64,000 nucleotides of DNA. Source: Didymella arachidicola. Its lineage: Eukaryota; Ascomycota; Dothideomycetes; Pleosporales; Didymellaceae. Location of the stretch: the NCBI GenBank assembly GCA_016630955.3, contig CM049993.1:372001-436000 (forward strand), given 5' to 3'. The notes below the pieces were generated by a model. It was not told where the DNA came from. It was given only the letters and a program-made list of their open reading frames with translations, and searched no databases. Positions 12,208 to 22,534 of the stretch are shown here, one piece after another. The translations under genes and the position numbers were made by a program. The number at the start of each line of letters is the position of its first letter. Within the stretch, counting starts at the first letter, position 1.

Positions 12208-12647
12208 TGCGTCGTTGAGCGGGTGTGCAAGTCGGTGTGGTTGAAGTCGATGACGGCGAACGTCGGAACTACGAGGTAGGTAGGGAACGGCGCGAGCGTC
12301 GAGCTCAGTCTAATACAAGCAGCTCATGAGCGTGTTTGTGTCTGGCAGATGTGATTGCTGCAGTCACGGAGGAGCCCGACGGCGCGTCTCACAAGGCGGG
12401 GAGCGTGTGCCTTGGTGCAAGTGACGGAATCGCAGCATTCAGTCGAGCACCCCTGGTTCCTGCCCTGTCGATCTGGTGCGTTCGCGCTAGGCATCGCCTC
12501 CCGAGTCCCGAAGGAGCCGCACTATCCACCACCAACCACTGGCTGGCCGGGACATCAGAGTGGGCCAAGGTCTGTTCGGTGCAGCTCGTTGTACTTGTCA
12601 AACATCTCTGCGTTGTTGACTGCCCTATCTCTGTATCCTCAACAGGG
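12208..12647. other. intergenic region upstream of beta-glucosidase
   Basis: 440 bp between the beta-glucosidase start and the HET gene stop. Open frames here overlap on both strands without resembling any protein family. It should hold the beta-glucosidase promoter; I see no repeat or RNA gene. Confidence 0.5.
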
Positions 12648-14693
12648 CTAAACGAACACAAGCTCCCTCTCCGCAATCCCCATGCTGTCAACCTCTCCAT
12701 TCATCAAACCGTGCACATACGCGTCTCCAACAAGCCTATATCGCTCTTCGCCCTCACGGTCATTCGTCTTCCTTACTACATGCGGTGTTGGGGATCCGTT
12801 CAAAACGCAGAGCAAATCGCCAGCCTGGACACCCTTGGAGCTAAAGCCAAACCGTCCATCCCTTGTATTGAACAGCAGTCGGTCCGTCAATAATACTACG
12901 TTGACAAGAATTGCATACATTGGCGATACGTGGAGCTGCCTCCAAGGCTCCTGGTCCAAGAGCTCCAGCTCTGCTGGTGTGTAGACTTCGCCCTGTGGAG
13001 TGTTGGGGTCGAGTTCTCCAGCCTGGATCATCCTAAATTTCGTCAGTAGTGGTCGCGCTTACGGGGACGACGTGTTTGCGTACCGCATCAGGTCTCGTGA
13101 TTTCCTCAACAGGCTTGCCATCTCCCACAGTCTATTCCACACCTCGTTCCATGTGGATTCGCTGAGGTCAATCTTGCCATCAAGGCCCTCGTCGCGTAAG
13201 AATGTGCGCCAGTATGTATCCCTCGTGACGCGACCGTACGACGTGTCCGCCACGCCATCAGATCTGGACTCTCCAGAGTCTTGGATGAGAGCCGCTTCGG
13301 CAACGGTCTTCTCCCAATCAACCATGTCGATGATCGATGCGAAAGCCTCCTCGTGTTGCTGAACTTTGGCGTCGAAATAATACCTCGGCTCCAGGAACTT
13401 TGGTAAGATTGCGTGTACAATGCCCACCTCGTCAACCACTCGAGCCCGCATCACAATCTCATCGATTCGTTTCCCGATGGAAAAGGCTGTCATAAGCGTG
13501 CTTGCCTGGTATTGACGTGTGTCTCTGTGGCAGAAAGCCGCAATGTCTTTATTGGGATGACACACATTGGGTGAAGTTTGGTGATGAAGATCTGGGACCC
13601 AAGATGGCAGTCCTTCGATTCTTAATAGGCCGAACGAAGAGTTGATATACCTCCACCATCTGAAGTTCGTGACTGAACTTGACAGGATGTACCGACTGAA
13701 CCGGATGTATAGTTCTGGTGTGGAGCTGCTCCCATAGTCATGCCGGCTATGAGGGTCCATCTCCTGTAGTAATGCCAGTGCACCAAAGATGCGATCTTGC
13801 GGAGCGAAGCACTTCAGATTGTTCGCCATGATCGAGATAGCAAGAAGCGGATCTTTGAGCAGATGTATCTGTCCTTGGTGACTGTGCGACAGCGCCTCCT
13901 TGTTCTTGAGTAGATCTCTTACAACATAGGCTATCCCGTACCTCTCCTGTGTTGGGGCGATGTTTTCTAGCTCCCCCCCTAGCCCTTTCATGTCCCACTT
14001 CGAGAAAGCTTCGTCGGTGGCTGCCTTGCTCAGTGTTTCGAAGCAAATCTCGTACTCGCCACAAAGGAAGACGATGTCTTTAGCAAGTGCTGCTTCTTGA
14101 ACGACCCAGACTCGTTCAAACCACGGGTTGCGAAACAAGTGGAGTACGGTCCCCCAAAATATGCGCGACAGTTCTTGCAGCTCCACAGGCCTTTCTGGTA
14201 TCAAGGGTCGTGGTACTCCAAAGATTGATGCATTGTATGCAATGATCTTGGGGAGGAGGGAGAGTATGTGCGGTACATACGACTGATCTTCCGCAAGGCC
14301 CAGCCACGCCCATACCTTCCTAGCTCTGGTATAGATTTGGTTCATCATGTTGATCTGGATCATCTTCTCGTCCTCGTCCGCTTGATTGATGCACACTGCG
14401 TCAATCCATATTGGCTGTGCGGGTGTGCATCCTAGCTGTCGCCGCGCCAGATATGGCAGGGCGGTGTACAGGTTGTGATGGACGCGCAGATGGTGATTGT
14501 TGCAATTGATGGGGTATGTCTCGGTTTGCGGGCCCCAGCAATAAGAAAGAGCATCGAAATTGAGGTCAGTAAGACTGGACGCTTGCAGCTTCCAAGACAA
14601 GCCGTCAGCTGATTTTGGCACGAGCACGCGAATTTGGCCAGCAGCGAGCGGGTGGTAGATGAACGTTGGTAGCTCAGCTGGGTCGGTGGACAT
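12648..14693 (-). CDS. heterokaryon-incompatibility (HET) domain protein
   Basis: Exons 14693-13084 and 13032-12648 around a 51-nt intron; 664 aa. The N-terminal HET domain is clear: FDALSYCWGP, HLRVHHNLYTALPYLARR, IWIDAVCINQADEDEKMIQI and RARKVWAWLGLAEDQS in the usual order (about residues 47-130). Splicing adds the typical HET-family C-terminal segment (GRFGFSSKGVQAGDLLCVL and YRLVGDAYVHGLMNGE), which an unspliced reading would lose at a stop at 13059. HET proteins are fungal allorecognition and cell-death triggers or regulators, but most members are uncharacterised. No partner domain (NACHT, ankyrin) is visible and there is no neighbour known to act with it, so the specific role is unknown. 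Confidence 0.93.
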
Positions 14694-15286
14694 CTTCGAG
14701 AGAGCTTACTCTAAGTGTCTGGACATCGTAGCGCCAAAGGTGGTTCGTAGACATGTGCACATTAGACAGGTGGGGTCGCTGCTGCTGCCTGCGACCGGGG
14801 TATTGGTGGCTTGCGGGCGAGGATATGACTGTCTGTAACATCTCTAGGCAAGAGCTGCGCTGAGATCACTGGCAAATGACGTGTCAAGATTTGGAGGCGA
14901 AGGCTGGCCGCTGGGTCTATACTGCGACGTGGAGTTTGCAATGCTGTTCGTATCTACCGCATCTCCTCCTCGATTACGATTGTGTCAACCTTTTATGACG
15001 TGTTGGAAATATAGCACCTTTAATAAGTACAAAAGTACATGCAATGAGCAGTGTGAGAAAAGGAATATCGAAATATTACGGACGCCAGGTCTGAAAGCAA
15101 TACGAACAGAGAGACTACAGTCTGGTGTAACATACAATGAAAGTGGAAGGGCGCATCAACGAAAGGTGACAAATACGGATTGGGTATCATTAGGATGCGT
15201 TTCGAAAGTCGTGAAATGCCGAAGCCAGTCGGTATGGTGAAGAAGATGACGATGTCTCACTGGCAGCAGCGCGCATCACGGACAAG
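14694..15286. other. intergenic region, no gene recognised
   Basis: About 590 bp holding the upstream region of the HET gene and the 3' flank of the next gene. Nothing coding or repetitive stands out. Confidence 0.5.
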
Positions 15287-16111
15287 TCAGGAACGACGCA
15301 ATCCAATATGCTGCATCGGGTGGCGGACTGATCCTCGCTCTCGTCGTGGCCTAGGGCTACCGGGGGTCACAAAGTTGCTTGGCGCATGGGTAAGGTTGTG
15401 GTTGCCGCCGTTCAACTCCTTCCAATCTTGATCGCCGATCAGGCGGTTTCGCCAGAGGTAGGTGAAAAGGGGGAAGTCCGGACGAGATGTACTTAGATTT
15501 TGACCAAACTGGAAGTGCTCGTTTGCGATGTGCTCCATCTTGAGTGTCCACGCTGCCAGTCCTTGATCATGAGACGCCTCCCAAGGGCACAGTGGACAGG
15601 ACACTGAATGAGGAGGTTCGTGACCATGGAAGTGATGGAGGCAATGCACGATCCACTCCTGTTTGTTTCGCGACAGATAGCGGCAATCCAGAAACCAAAA
15701 AAGACACTCAAATATGGGTGCGTTCACTTCAGTAAGTGGTTGCTCCAACACTCCGTCGTAGTCCTCCAGAAGAGGGAACCCTGGGAGTTGATCTGCAGCG
15801 CTTGTACAGATGGAGCTATCCGTAATTGTGTCTTGCGTGTGGCAGGAGAGAAGCGAGGGCGGACGGTTAGAGGCAGTCGAAGTGTGGGATTGGTGAAGTA
15901 GCGGGAGAGGCTGCATAGGAGCCATAGACGAGCCGCTGCGAATCGACTGCGGGTACGCATATGACGGAATCGAGAGGGATTCAGATATATCGAGCTCTGA
16001 GTCGTCAAAGCCGCACACAAGGCGCTCTTGGAATCCTTGGGGCGAGTCTCGCATCCAATCGTGGATTCGTGGGGTGTAAGGAACATGCCCGTCAATCACC
16101 GCATGAGACAT
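15287..16111 (-). CDS. uncharacterised fungal protein with a Cys/His zinc-binding-like region
   Basis: Single-exon reading of 274 aa from the ATG at 16111; a spliced upstream exon cannot be excluded. I do not recognise a named family. The N-terminal half is Ser/Pro-rich and probably disordered. The C-terminal half has a compact Cys/His region: CLFWFLDCRYLSRNKQEW, then HCLHHFHGH and CPLCPWE, ending with HIANEHFQFG. This is reminiscent of atypical C2H2-like segments in fungal proteins and could bind zinc. No signal peptide or membrane segment. Function unknown; DNA or RNA binding would be a guess. Confidence 0.62.
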   Translation of the reverse strand: MSHAVIDGHVPYTPRIHDWMRDSPQGFQERLVCGFDDSELDISESLSIPSYAYPQSIRSGSSMAPMQPLPLLHQSHTSTASNRPPSLLSCHTQDTITDSSICTSAADQLPGFPLLEDYDGVLEQPLTEVNAPIFECLFWFLDCRYLSRNKQEWIVHCLHHFHGHEPPHSVSCPLCPWEASHDQGLAAWTLKMEHIANEHFQFGQNLSTSRPDFPLFTYLWRNRLIGDQDWKELNGGNHNLTHAPSNFVTPGSPRPRRERGSVRHPMQHIGLRRS

Positions 16112-17337
16112 TTCAGCAGGGTCTGCGTGGGGCGGATGTCAGCCTCGCCTTGCAAGTCAATCCTCGGACCTGTCAGCCCTGTCGGCTCACGCAGTCGAGA
16201 CGTGCAGGAGGGCAGCAAGATTGGTCAGACTTACTTTGACGACTTCGTGAGGTCTGGCGTTGAGACGTCATTGGAGCTTGCGAGATAGGGCTTAGCGCTT
16301 GTGTCGAATGTGGGGTATCTTCGTAGTATCGAGCCCTAAAGGTCGTTCTTCTGCGCTTCAATGTTTCTGTGCACATTGGATGTCCATGAACCTCAGGCAT
16401 CATGTTCCCTTAAATGTCTTCCGCTGAAGTACGCGCTTCAGTCGCTTTCATTCCTATAGCGCGGCTCTGCGGTCTTCCCGACCGCTTCTTCGAGACCCTT
16501 TCTTCATCCCGCGCTTCGCTACCAAGATACAACTCATCACGAGCAGCAGGTGACAAACGGACGGTTCGTGGGTCGGTTCTTGAGAACGTGAAGACCCACC
16601 TTGGCGCTTCGTGTGCGTCATGATTGGTTCAGGGTTTCGCAGATGACGGAGGCCGAACGTGTGAACCCCACTCACCCTCATGCGAACATGTGCAAGCGGC
16701 AGGGCCGACCGCCTTTTCTTCGAGGAATCCCAATCTGGAGTATGGCTATTGCTCGTGATCTGTCGGTGTACGCTGCTTTTTTTCGATATCGAAATGAGTC
16801 GCCAATGTCGAGTCGTTTCACAGCGATCCTCCACCGCCAGTTAGACATTGTTGTCACGGTAAAGCTGTCCGACATCCGGGCGACGTTTTTGGAAGCTCGT
16901 GAACGTGTTCACCAAACTTCTGCACAGTAGCTGTGCAGTCGTAGCGCTGCTGCATATCACCATGCGTGTTCTCTACCAAGCTGATGAGGAAATGTGAAAC
17001 GATGTGATATCGAAATAGTTCTCTTTATTGAAGGTCACTACAAGCTCTTGGTCCAATACTATCCAGTATACGCCAACGTGCCCTGATGCGTAGGATAAAG
17101 CCATCTGCGCCTCCTCAAAGCAGAAAGCCGTGCATGACTAAGAATTCACCCAAAAGAGTGACGGTTATATCTTCAGTATACCCAGAATACGATGGAACGA
17201 AAATTCTGACAAGACGACGAAGGGAAAAGCGCGGGGTATCGTTCCGTGAGTACACGGCCTGGGTAGGTAGATAAAACGGCGCAGAGCACCGAACGTTAAA
17301 TGGCGTGATTCGACAAAAAGATGGAGTGGGCTGCAGC
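16112..17337. other. 1.2-kb intergenic region, no gene recognised
   Basis: Open frames of 60-126 codons occur on both strands but overlap each other, lack recognisable protein and show no convincing splice continuation. No repeat or transposon end was seen. Confidence 0.45.
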
Positions 17338-18579
17338 TTACTTCCCACCCCTCTTGAACAACTCAAAAGCCTCGGCCAAGGCATGTCTGAGCTCATCCTT
17401 CTTAGCCTGCTCGTAGGTTACGCCGCTGGTGGCTGCGATGTCAGCGGTATCGACCAGTGCTGGCGAGGCGCCCACATACGCCTCCCCACTGAAGAGAACG
17501 CGGAGGTTGATCCAGACCGGAATACATGCAACTCTCGCTGCCTTTGCCTTTGCGTTCTCGAAGAGCTCTTTGGCAAGCTCACCGCGGAGACGTGTAATGT
17601 GCGCAGGCCACTTCACGTCTGTCTTCCTCGCCCACTGGCGTGCGAAGCCCTTGGTCGCAGACTCCAGCTCGAGAATCAGCGTGAGGGTGTTAAGGCCGCG
17701 GTAGTGGTTTTTCACGATGTTGTAGCCGCCGCTGAGGATCCAGTCGAGGTCGTAAAAGGTGCGGATGCGGATGTTGAGTCTGGTCACGAGGCGCTGGTAT
17801 CCTGGTGGGAAGAGGGGGGTGCTGTAGTTTGGCTCTGGGGTCTGCTCGCTGCTTGGCTTGACGATTTCGAATTCGGTTTGGCTGTACATGATGGCTCGCG
17901 CTTCTCTGAATACCTCCTTGCTTGTGCGGAGTATAGCGAGGTTTGTGCCGGGGAAGCGAGAGAAGCGTGTTTTGAAGCCATCGACCTTGGTTTGGGCAAG
18001 GGCGTAGGCAATGCCCGGCAGCAGCTCTCGGCGCTCGGTGTAGAGGAAGGCCTTTTTCTCGTCATGGTAGGCGGTATGGTTCTGTCGAACGCATATAAGG
18101 GCGGGGACGACAAGCAAATGTTCGTAGACCTTGTTACGAACAGAGAGAGGGAGCTTCAAGAAGGAGAAGACCTCGAGAGTATTGCGAGTGGCGGTGTCGG
18201 AAGAGCCAGAGCACTCGAGGACGCTGCTCGTGACGGCAGCCTCACGATCAGGTCCACAAGGTGCTTCAGGAGTTGTCAAAGCGCCGATTAGGATCCCTGT
18301 GTCGGAGGTGACGGAGCTGCCCTCTGCTGGTGAGGCACTGGCGGTACTTTCGATATCAACCTCATTGTCCGGTCCTTCCTTGAAGTCTTCGAAGAGCTCG
18401 CTGAGCGACTCTCCTTCACGACGCCGACCTTTGTTCTGCCGTTTAGAGACATGCGAACTTTGTGACTCCGCAATGAACACGCGCTTGTGGGAGCCTCCGG
18501 TAGAGGGCGGCGTGAGTAGACCTGTCTGAGGCAGTGTGGATGGCGGAGGTGTTGACGGTCGTGAGATGGACGGCGTCAT
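17338..18579 (-). CDS. uncharacterised fungal protein with F-box/2EXR-like N-terminal motif
   Basis: Single-exon 413-aa frame starting at the ATG at 18579. The first 120 residues are Ser/Thr/Pro-rich with basic patches (KRQNKGRRREGES), probably disordered. The core has FSFLKLPLSVRNKVYEHLLV followed by an ordered alpha/beta-looking region (FPGTNLAILRTSKEVFREAR, LNIRIRTFYDLDW, GLNTLTLILELE). An 'LP..VRN.IYE.LL' start followed by 'ILRTSKE.FREA' is the layout seen in many fungal 2EXR/F-box-like proteins of unknown function. No catalytic motif is visible. Role unknown; substrate adaptor activity is only a possibility. Confidence 0.72.
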   Translation of the reverse strand: MTPSISRPSTPPPSTLPQTGLLTPPSTGGSHKRVFIAESQSSHVSKRQNKGRRREGESLSELFEDFKEGPDNEVDIESTASASPAEGSSVTSDTGILIGALTTPEAPCGPDREAAVTSSVLECSGSSDTATRNTLEVFSFLKLPLSVRNKVYEHLLVVPALICVRQNHTAYHDEKKAFLYTERRELLPGIAYALAQTKVDGFKTRFSRFPGTNLAILRTSKEVFREARAIMYSQTEFEIVKPSSEQTPEPNYSTPLFPPGYQRLVTRLNIRIRTFYDLDWILSGGYNIVKNHYRGLNTLTLILELESATKGFARQWARKTDVKWPAHITRLRGELAKELFENAKAKAARVACIPVWINLRVLFSGEAYVGASPALVDTADIAATSGVTYEQAKKDELRHALAEAFELFKRGGK

Positions 18580-19132
18580 GTTGCTTTGCTTAGTTTTTGG
18601 ACTTGGGATACCAAAAGGAGCTTGCAGGTGTGGTTGCGAGGCTGAAGGCTGCTGAGAGAACGGAGAGGTGGGGGGCTCGACCGCTGATATACTTCATGAG
18701 CCGTGGTGGTGAAGCCGACTCAGGCTCCAGCGCCGAGCACGGTCTTGCAGAGGCCGAAGCCACGCTCACCGTCAAACGAGCTGGGGCCACAGTGAGGTGA
18801 AGCAGGACTGGTTTTCGTATTTGCGGGGCGGGCGGTCGGAGTGCGGTCTGAGTCGACGTATGGCAGTGGTATGCGACTTGAGAGCGATCCCTCGTTGCTT
18901 AGCTGAGTGCCATTAGAGCCGCCTGTAGATCTGTCGAGGTAGTTGTGGAGCTGCGAATGTAAGCAATACCTGACTTTAGAAACGCGCTCCAGCGCTCAAT
19001 CTACGGCAATGCCGCCAGGTTGTAGATGAACACCAACTAAATTGCTCTTCTCGAATCATCTAGAGTACACAATCCTACCATAACCATGCTTTCTGGTGAA
19101 CGTTTGTCGCTCGGTATATCAGATTGCTATAT
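18580..19132. other. intergenic region, no gene recognised
   Basis: 550 bp between the unknown 413-aa gene and the 3' end of the OSCP gene. Short open frames at 18590-18800 exist on both strands in the same place, which argues against coding. Nothing else seen. Confidence 0.45.
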
Positions 19133-20002
19133 TTACAAAGTGTCCTTGAGGAGCTTGTTCATCTTGGCCATCTTGGAGGAGACAGACAGGTCGATGGTGC
19201 GGTCGCCGATCTCGACGATGAGTCCACCCTTGATCTCAGGGTTGACCTTGGGGACGACCTTGAGCTTCTGGCCCTGGCCAACATACTGCGACTTGGAAAC
19301 GGCGGCCTCGAGGCGGGAGAGAGTCTTGTTGTCGAGGGCCTACGAGTTGTCAGCATTCCAGTTCTTCTACCTTCCCTTCCTGACAGTTTCAACGTACAGC
19401 AGCGCTGGTAACAACGAGCTCGATCTCGCCGCGGTGCGCACCCATCAGGATACCGAAGTTGTTTACGACGCCCTCCAGTACGCCCATTCGGTTGTTCTGA
19501 GCGAGTGTGTCGAGGAAGTTCTTGACAATGCCCTCCTTGTCCTGACCAACGTGCTTCTGGAGCTCCTGGACGATCTGCTGCTTGTCCTCAACGGAGAGAG
19601 TGGGTGCGCGGAGGATCTCAGCGAGCTTGGGGTCCTTCTTGAAGACGGCGGAAAGCTGCTCGAGCGACTTTGCGGTACCATCGAGAGCGTTGGTCTTGGC
19701 GGCAGCGGTGTACTGTTCGTCGCATAGCTGTTAGCCCAGTTCTGTAGTCATCTCTGTGCTCGTGTCCCCGGCCATTGCGGTCCAATTCCATCCCCATATC
19801 ATCTGTCCCGAACCAATTGAAATCGTGAGAGTCGTACCAAAGCGCTGGCGTATGTTCCATCGACACCGAAGAGGGCAACCGGAGGCTTGTTGGCAGCGCC
19901 GGTGGGAGCAGCGGCGGCGTACCCGCGGGCGAAGCGGGCGGCAATGGGGGCGCGGGGGACACCAGCCCGGAAAGCGGTGCTGAAAGCTCGTGCGGCAGAC
20001 AT
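19133..20002 (-). CDS. ATP5: ATP synthase subunit 5 / OSCP (delta family), mitochondrial
   Basis: Exons 20002-19838, 19712-19398 and 19339-19133; 228 aa, all junctions phase 0. The product is the oligomycin-sensitivity-conferring peripheral stalk subunit that ties F1 to the stator of the mitochondrial ATP synthase. After a basic, Ala/Arg-rich presequence (MSAARAFSTAFRAGVPRAPI) comes PPVALFGVDGTYASALYTAA, the usual start of the mature protein. It is followed by GVLEGVVNNFGILMGAHRGE and the C-terminal KLKVVPKVNPEIKGGLIVEI with IDLSVSSKMAKMNKLL, all diagnostic of the family. Introns are 125 and 58 nt. Confidence 0.95.
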
Positions 20003-20252
20003 GGCGTGTGGAGAGGAGATGGGTTGCGGGATGGGCGAGCTTCGGAGGGCTTTGGGCGTTGCGGTTCGATGTCGAGATTCTGCTCTGCGCGGCAGCGGTC
20101 TAACCCGATCAAGGGAGCAGATGGTGGCCCATGCGCACAACGCTGGGGGATGATCGAACATGATTTTACCACCGAAAGTCCAAAAGTTCCAAAGTTCAAG
20201 AGTAAATTCTTAGACGTAGCTGATCGATTGGTTGCTTCTTTAGATAGCTCAT

Positions 20253-21845
20253 CTAGGTAAGTTTGCAGTAGTTCCGTCCATGCTCAACCTGCCATCGGCA
20301 CAGTCCGACCTCAACACCCATGCTCAAGAAACCAGCTATGCAAATGCCACCGGAATCGCTCACACTTGTCGCTCCAAGACTGAACTCTCTGTCTTCTTTC
20401 TTGACCTTGTCTGTGATTTCCGCAAACGTGCTCACATACACTAATCCTCCAAGCAAGCCCTCCCAAAATATGACAATGCATACGATGTAGTAGCTCGGAA
20501 TGAAGTCAAACATGGCGTGCATAGTGAGGAGCACAAGGTTACCGATCTGGAGGAACGAGGGCAGGTACAGATGATGGACGCGTACGAACGGTGTCGAGGA
20601 CCGCGAAATGAAGACACCGACTTGGTAGATGACAGCATAGGTGCTGTAGAAAGAGCGATACTCGTCGAAGGGAGAGTCTTCGAGTGGGAACAGCAACGTG
20701 GGTGCCACGCCTTGGTTGATCGTATACTCGGCGATGTAGACGAGGAGGAGGGGCAGCATGCTAAGATATGTCAGATTGAGAACAGGTGTTGGTGAGGGTA
20801 GCGTACTATGGGAAGAACAGTCCCCGAGCACGCTTTAGATTGGCCTGGAAGCTCTTCAGTGCAACGAGAACGCTGTCTTCTTTGGGCGGCGAGAAGCTGC
20901 GCCCAGAGGTCGAGTGCATCGATGAGGACAACATTCCACCATGCTCCTCAATGCTTTCTGGGACGCCCTCTTCATCCTGTTGGTCATCACTGTCGATGGC
21001 TTCATAGTCGTGTCTTTTACTGGAGCCAGCTATGAGTGGACCGAGAGGCAGTACGAAGTAGAAGCTTGCCAGCATAATCACAGGCAGGAACGAGAAGAAC
21101 AGCAAGCTCGTGCGAGGGGTGATCTGCAGCGTGTTGGTTGCTAGGGCGTATGCTCCCGCTCCTATCAAGCCTGCGCCGCCTGTGCCAGAGCCCCAAGATG
21201 CAAGAGCAAAGTGGCCATAGTAATGCGTTAGCCCCAGAAAGCTGAGCTCACCACCCCCACTGCTCAGACTTGCAAGCATGACACCACACATCTTAATTGC
21301 AATCGTTCTCGAGTCCTGCAGCGCTGGTGTAAGGGCGATGATGAGCATGCCGCTCGCAGACAGGGCGACGAAGATCCATATGCGCACGGTGTACGGGATC
21401 TTGTGTATGAAATACGGTGCGCAGAGCTTCGTCAGGAAGGACGGTATCACGTCGCAGAGGAGGACTACGCCTTTGGGGACGTCGCTGCCGACTAGATCGA
21501 GGGCTGCTGAGAGGATAATGACATAGAGGACGTTGTTAATGAGGCCTGGGTGTGTTAGTGGAGCACTGACAGGACCCTCACACCCGACCCTAGATCCCAT
21601 GGTGACGACCACCAGCTGGAGGAGCTGCTGTTGGACACAGCATCCCTGAATGCGGGGTATACAACTTCATGATATCAGGACCCCATCACGAAGACCTGTT
21701 GACGGATGTGTGGACGCAAGCAATACTCACCAAACAACCAAAAAGCTGCACATACACGGGGGTCAGCCCCGTCGAAGATGGCTTCCAAGCGCGCGCGATA
21801 TACGGCCCACGAGGCAGCTGGAGAGCCCGGCATAGGAAGAGGCAT
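20253..21845 (-). CDS. BTN1: CLN3/battenin-family vacuolar membrane protein Btn1
   Basis: Exons 21845-21731, 21545-20807 and 20760-20253 give 453 aa. The protein is a polytopic vacuolar/lysosomal membrane protein, orthologous to human CLN3; yeast Btn1 affects vacuolar pH and arginine balance. Family segments are clear: AFWLFG joined to LINNVLYVIILSAALDLVG, PKGVVLLCDVIPSF, SWGSGTGGAGLIGAGAYALA and the late EFSLGATSVSDSGGICIAG. Around ten hydrophobic helices are visible. The charged loop with runs of Asp/Glu and Ser near residue 250-290 is the variable cytosolic loop. The start at 21845 gives a short hydrophilic leader; ATG at 21833 in the same frame is an alternative. Upstream it faces the RXT3 gene. 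Confidence 0.93.
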
Positions 21846-22534
21846 GGAGTCAGTCCACAATGAGCATCAGCATCACATAACGGCGTTCAGTCGAAGGTGA
21901 ATGTGGCGCACGTGCGCATCGAGACAGGAGGCATGTGACGATAAGGCTGGCGTTCTGGTGTTGACGCACGGCGATCGGCGTGCCGGGCGCTGAGGAGGAG
22001 CCGAAGAGGCGGCAGCAGGTCAGGCACCGAGTCTGTCTGTGCCTGTGCGCGAACAGACGAGCATGGCAAAACACGAGCACTCGCAGCGTTGGCGTCATGG
22101 ATGCGCCCCAGCTGCAGACGGCGCGCGGAATGGGTGCAGGCTTCGCGCTCATGTAAGGTCCATCACGTCAAGGTCGCTTTGCAGTGGTGTAGATGGGGTC
22201 TTTTCCTCCGTCCAAAGGCACTTGGGCTACTGGCTTTTGCGGGGCGACAGGGGATCGCTGGTCGCTAGTGCTAGTGCATCGCGGCTGCTGGCTCACCTTC
22301 CCGCGCTGGGATTGTTTCCTGCACTTGTGCGCTGTGGCTCGCTCTCGCTGCGCTCACCGTCTTCTGGGACGTGTCTCCTGCACTGTAGCAACACACTCGA
22401 GACCGCTGCTGTTGGTGTCCTCGTTGCAGTTCGCAGAGCCCGAGTCGGCGTTCTTATCCCCGCTGCGCTCTTGGACGTTTGCCTGCTTGCCTGCTTGCCT
22501 CCGTGCTAGATGAGCCAAACTGGCGTGCAGCACC
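21846..22534. promoter_or_regulatory. divergent promoter region between BTN1 and RXT3
   Basis: About 690 bp separate two oppositely transcribed start codons, so both promoters and leaders must lie here. No recognisable coding sequence; open frames overlap on opposite strands. Confidence 0.5.
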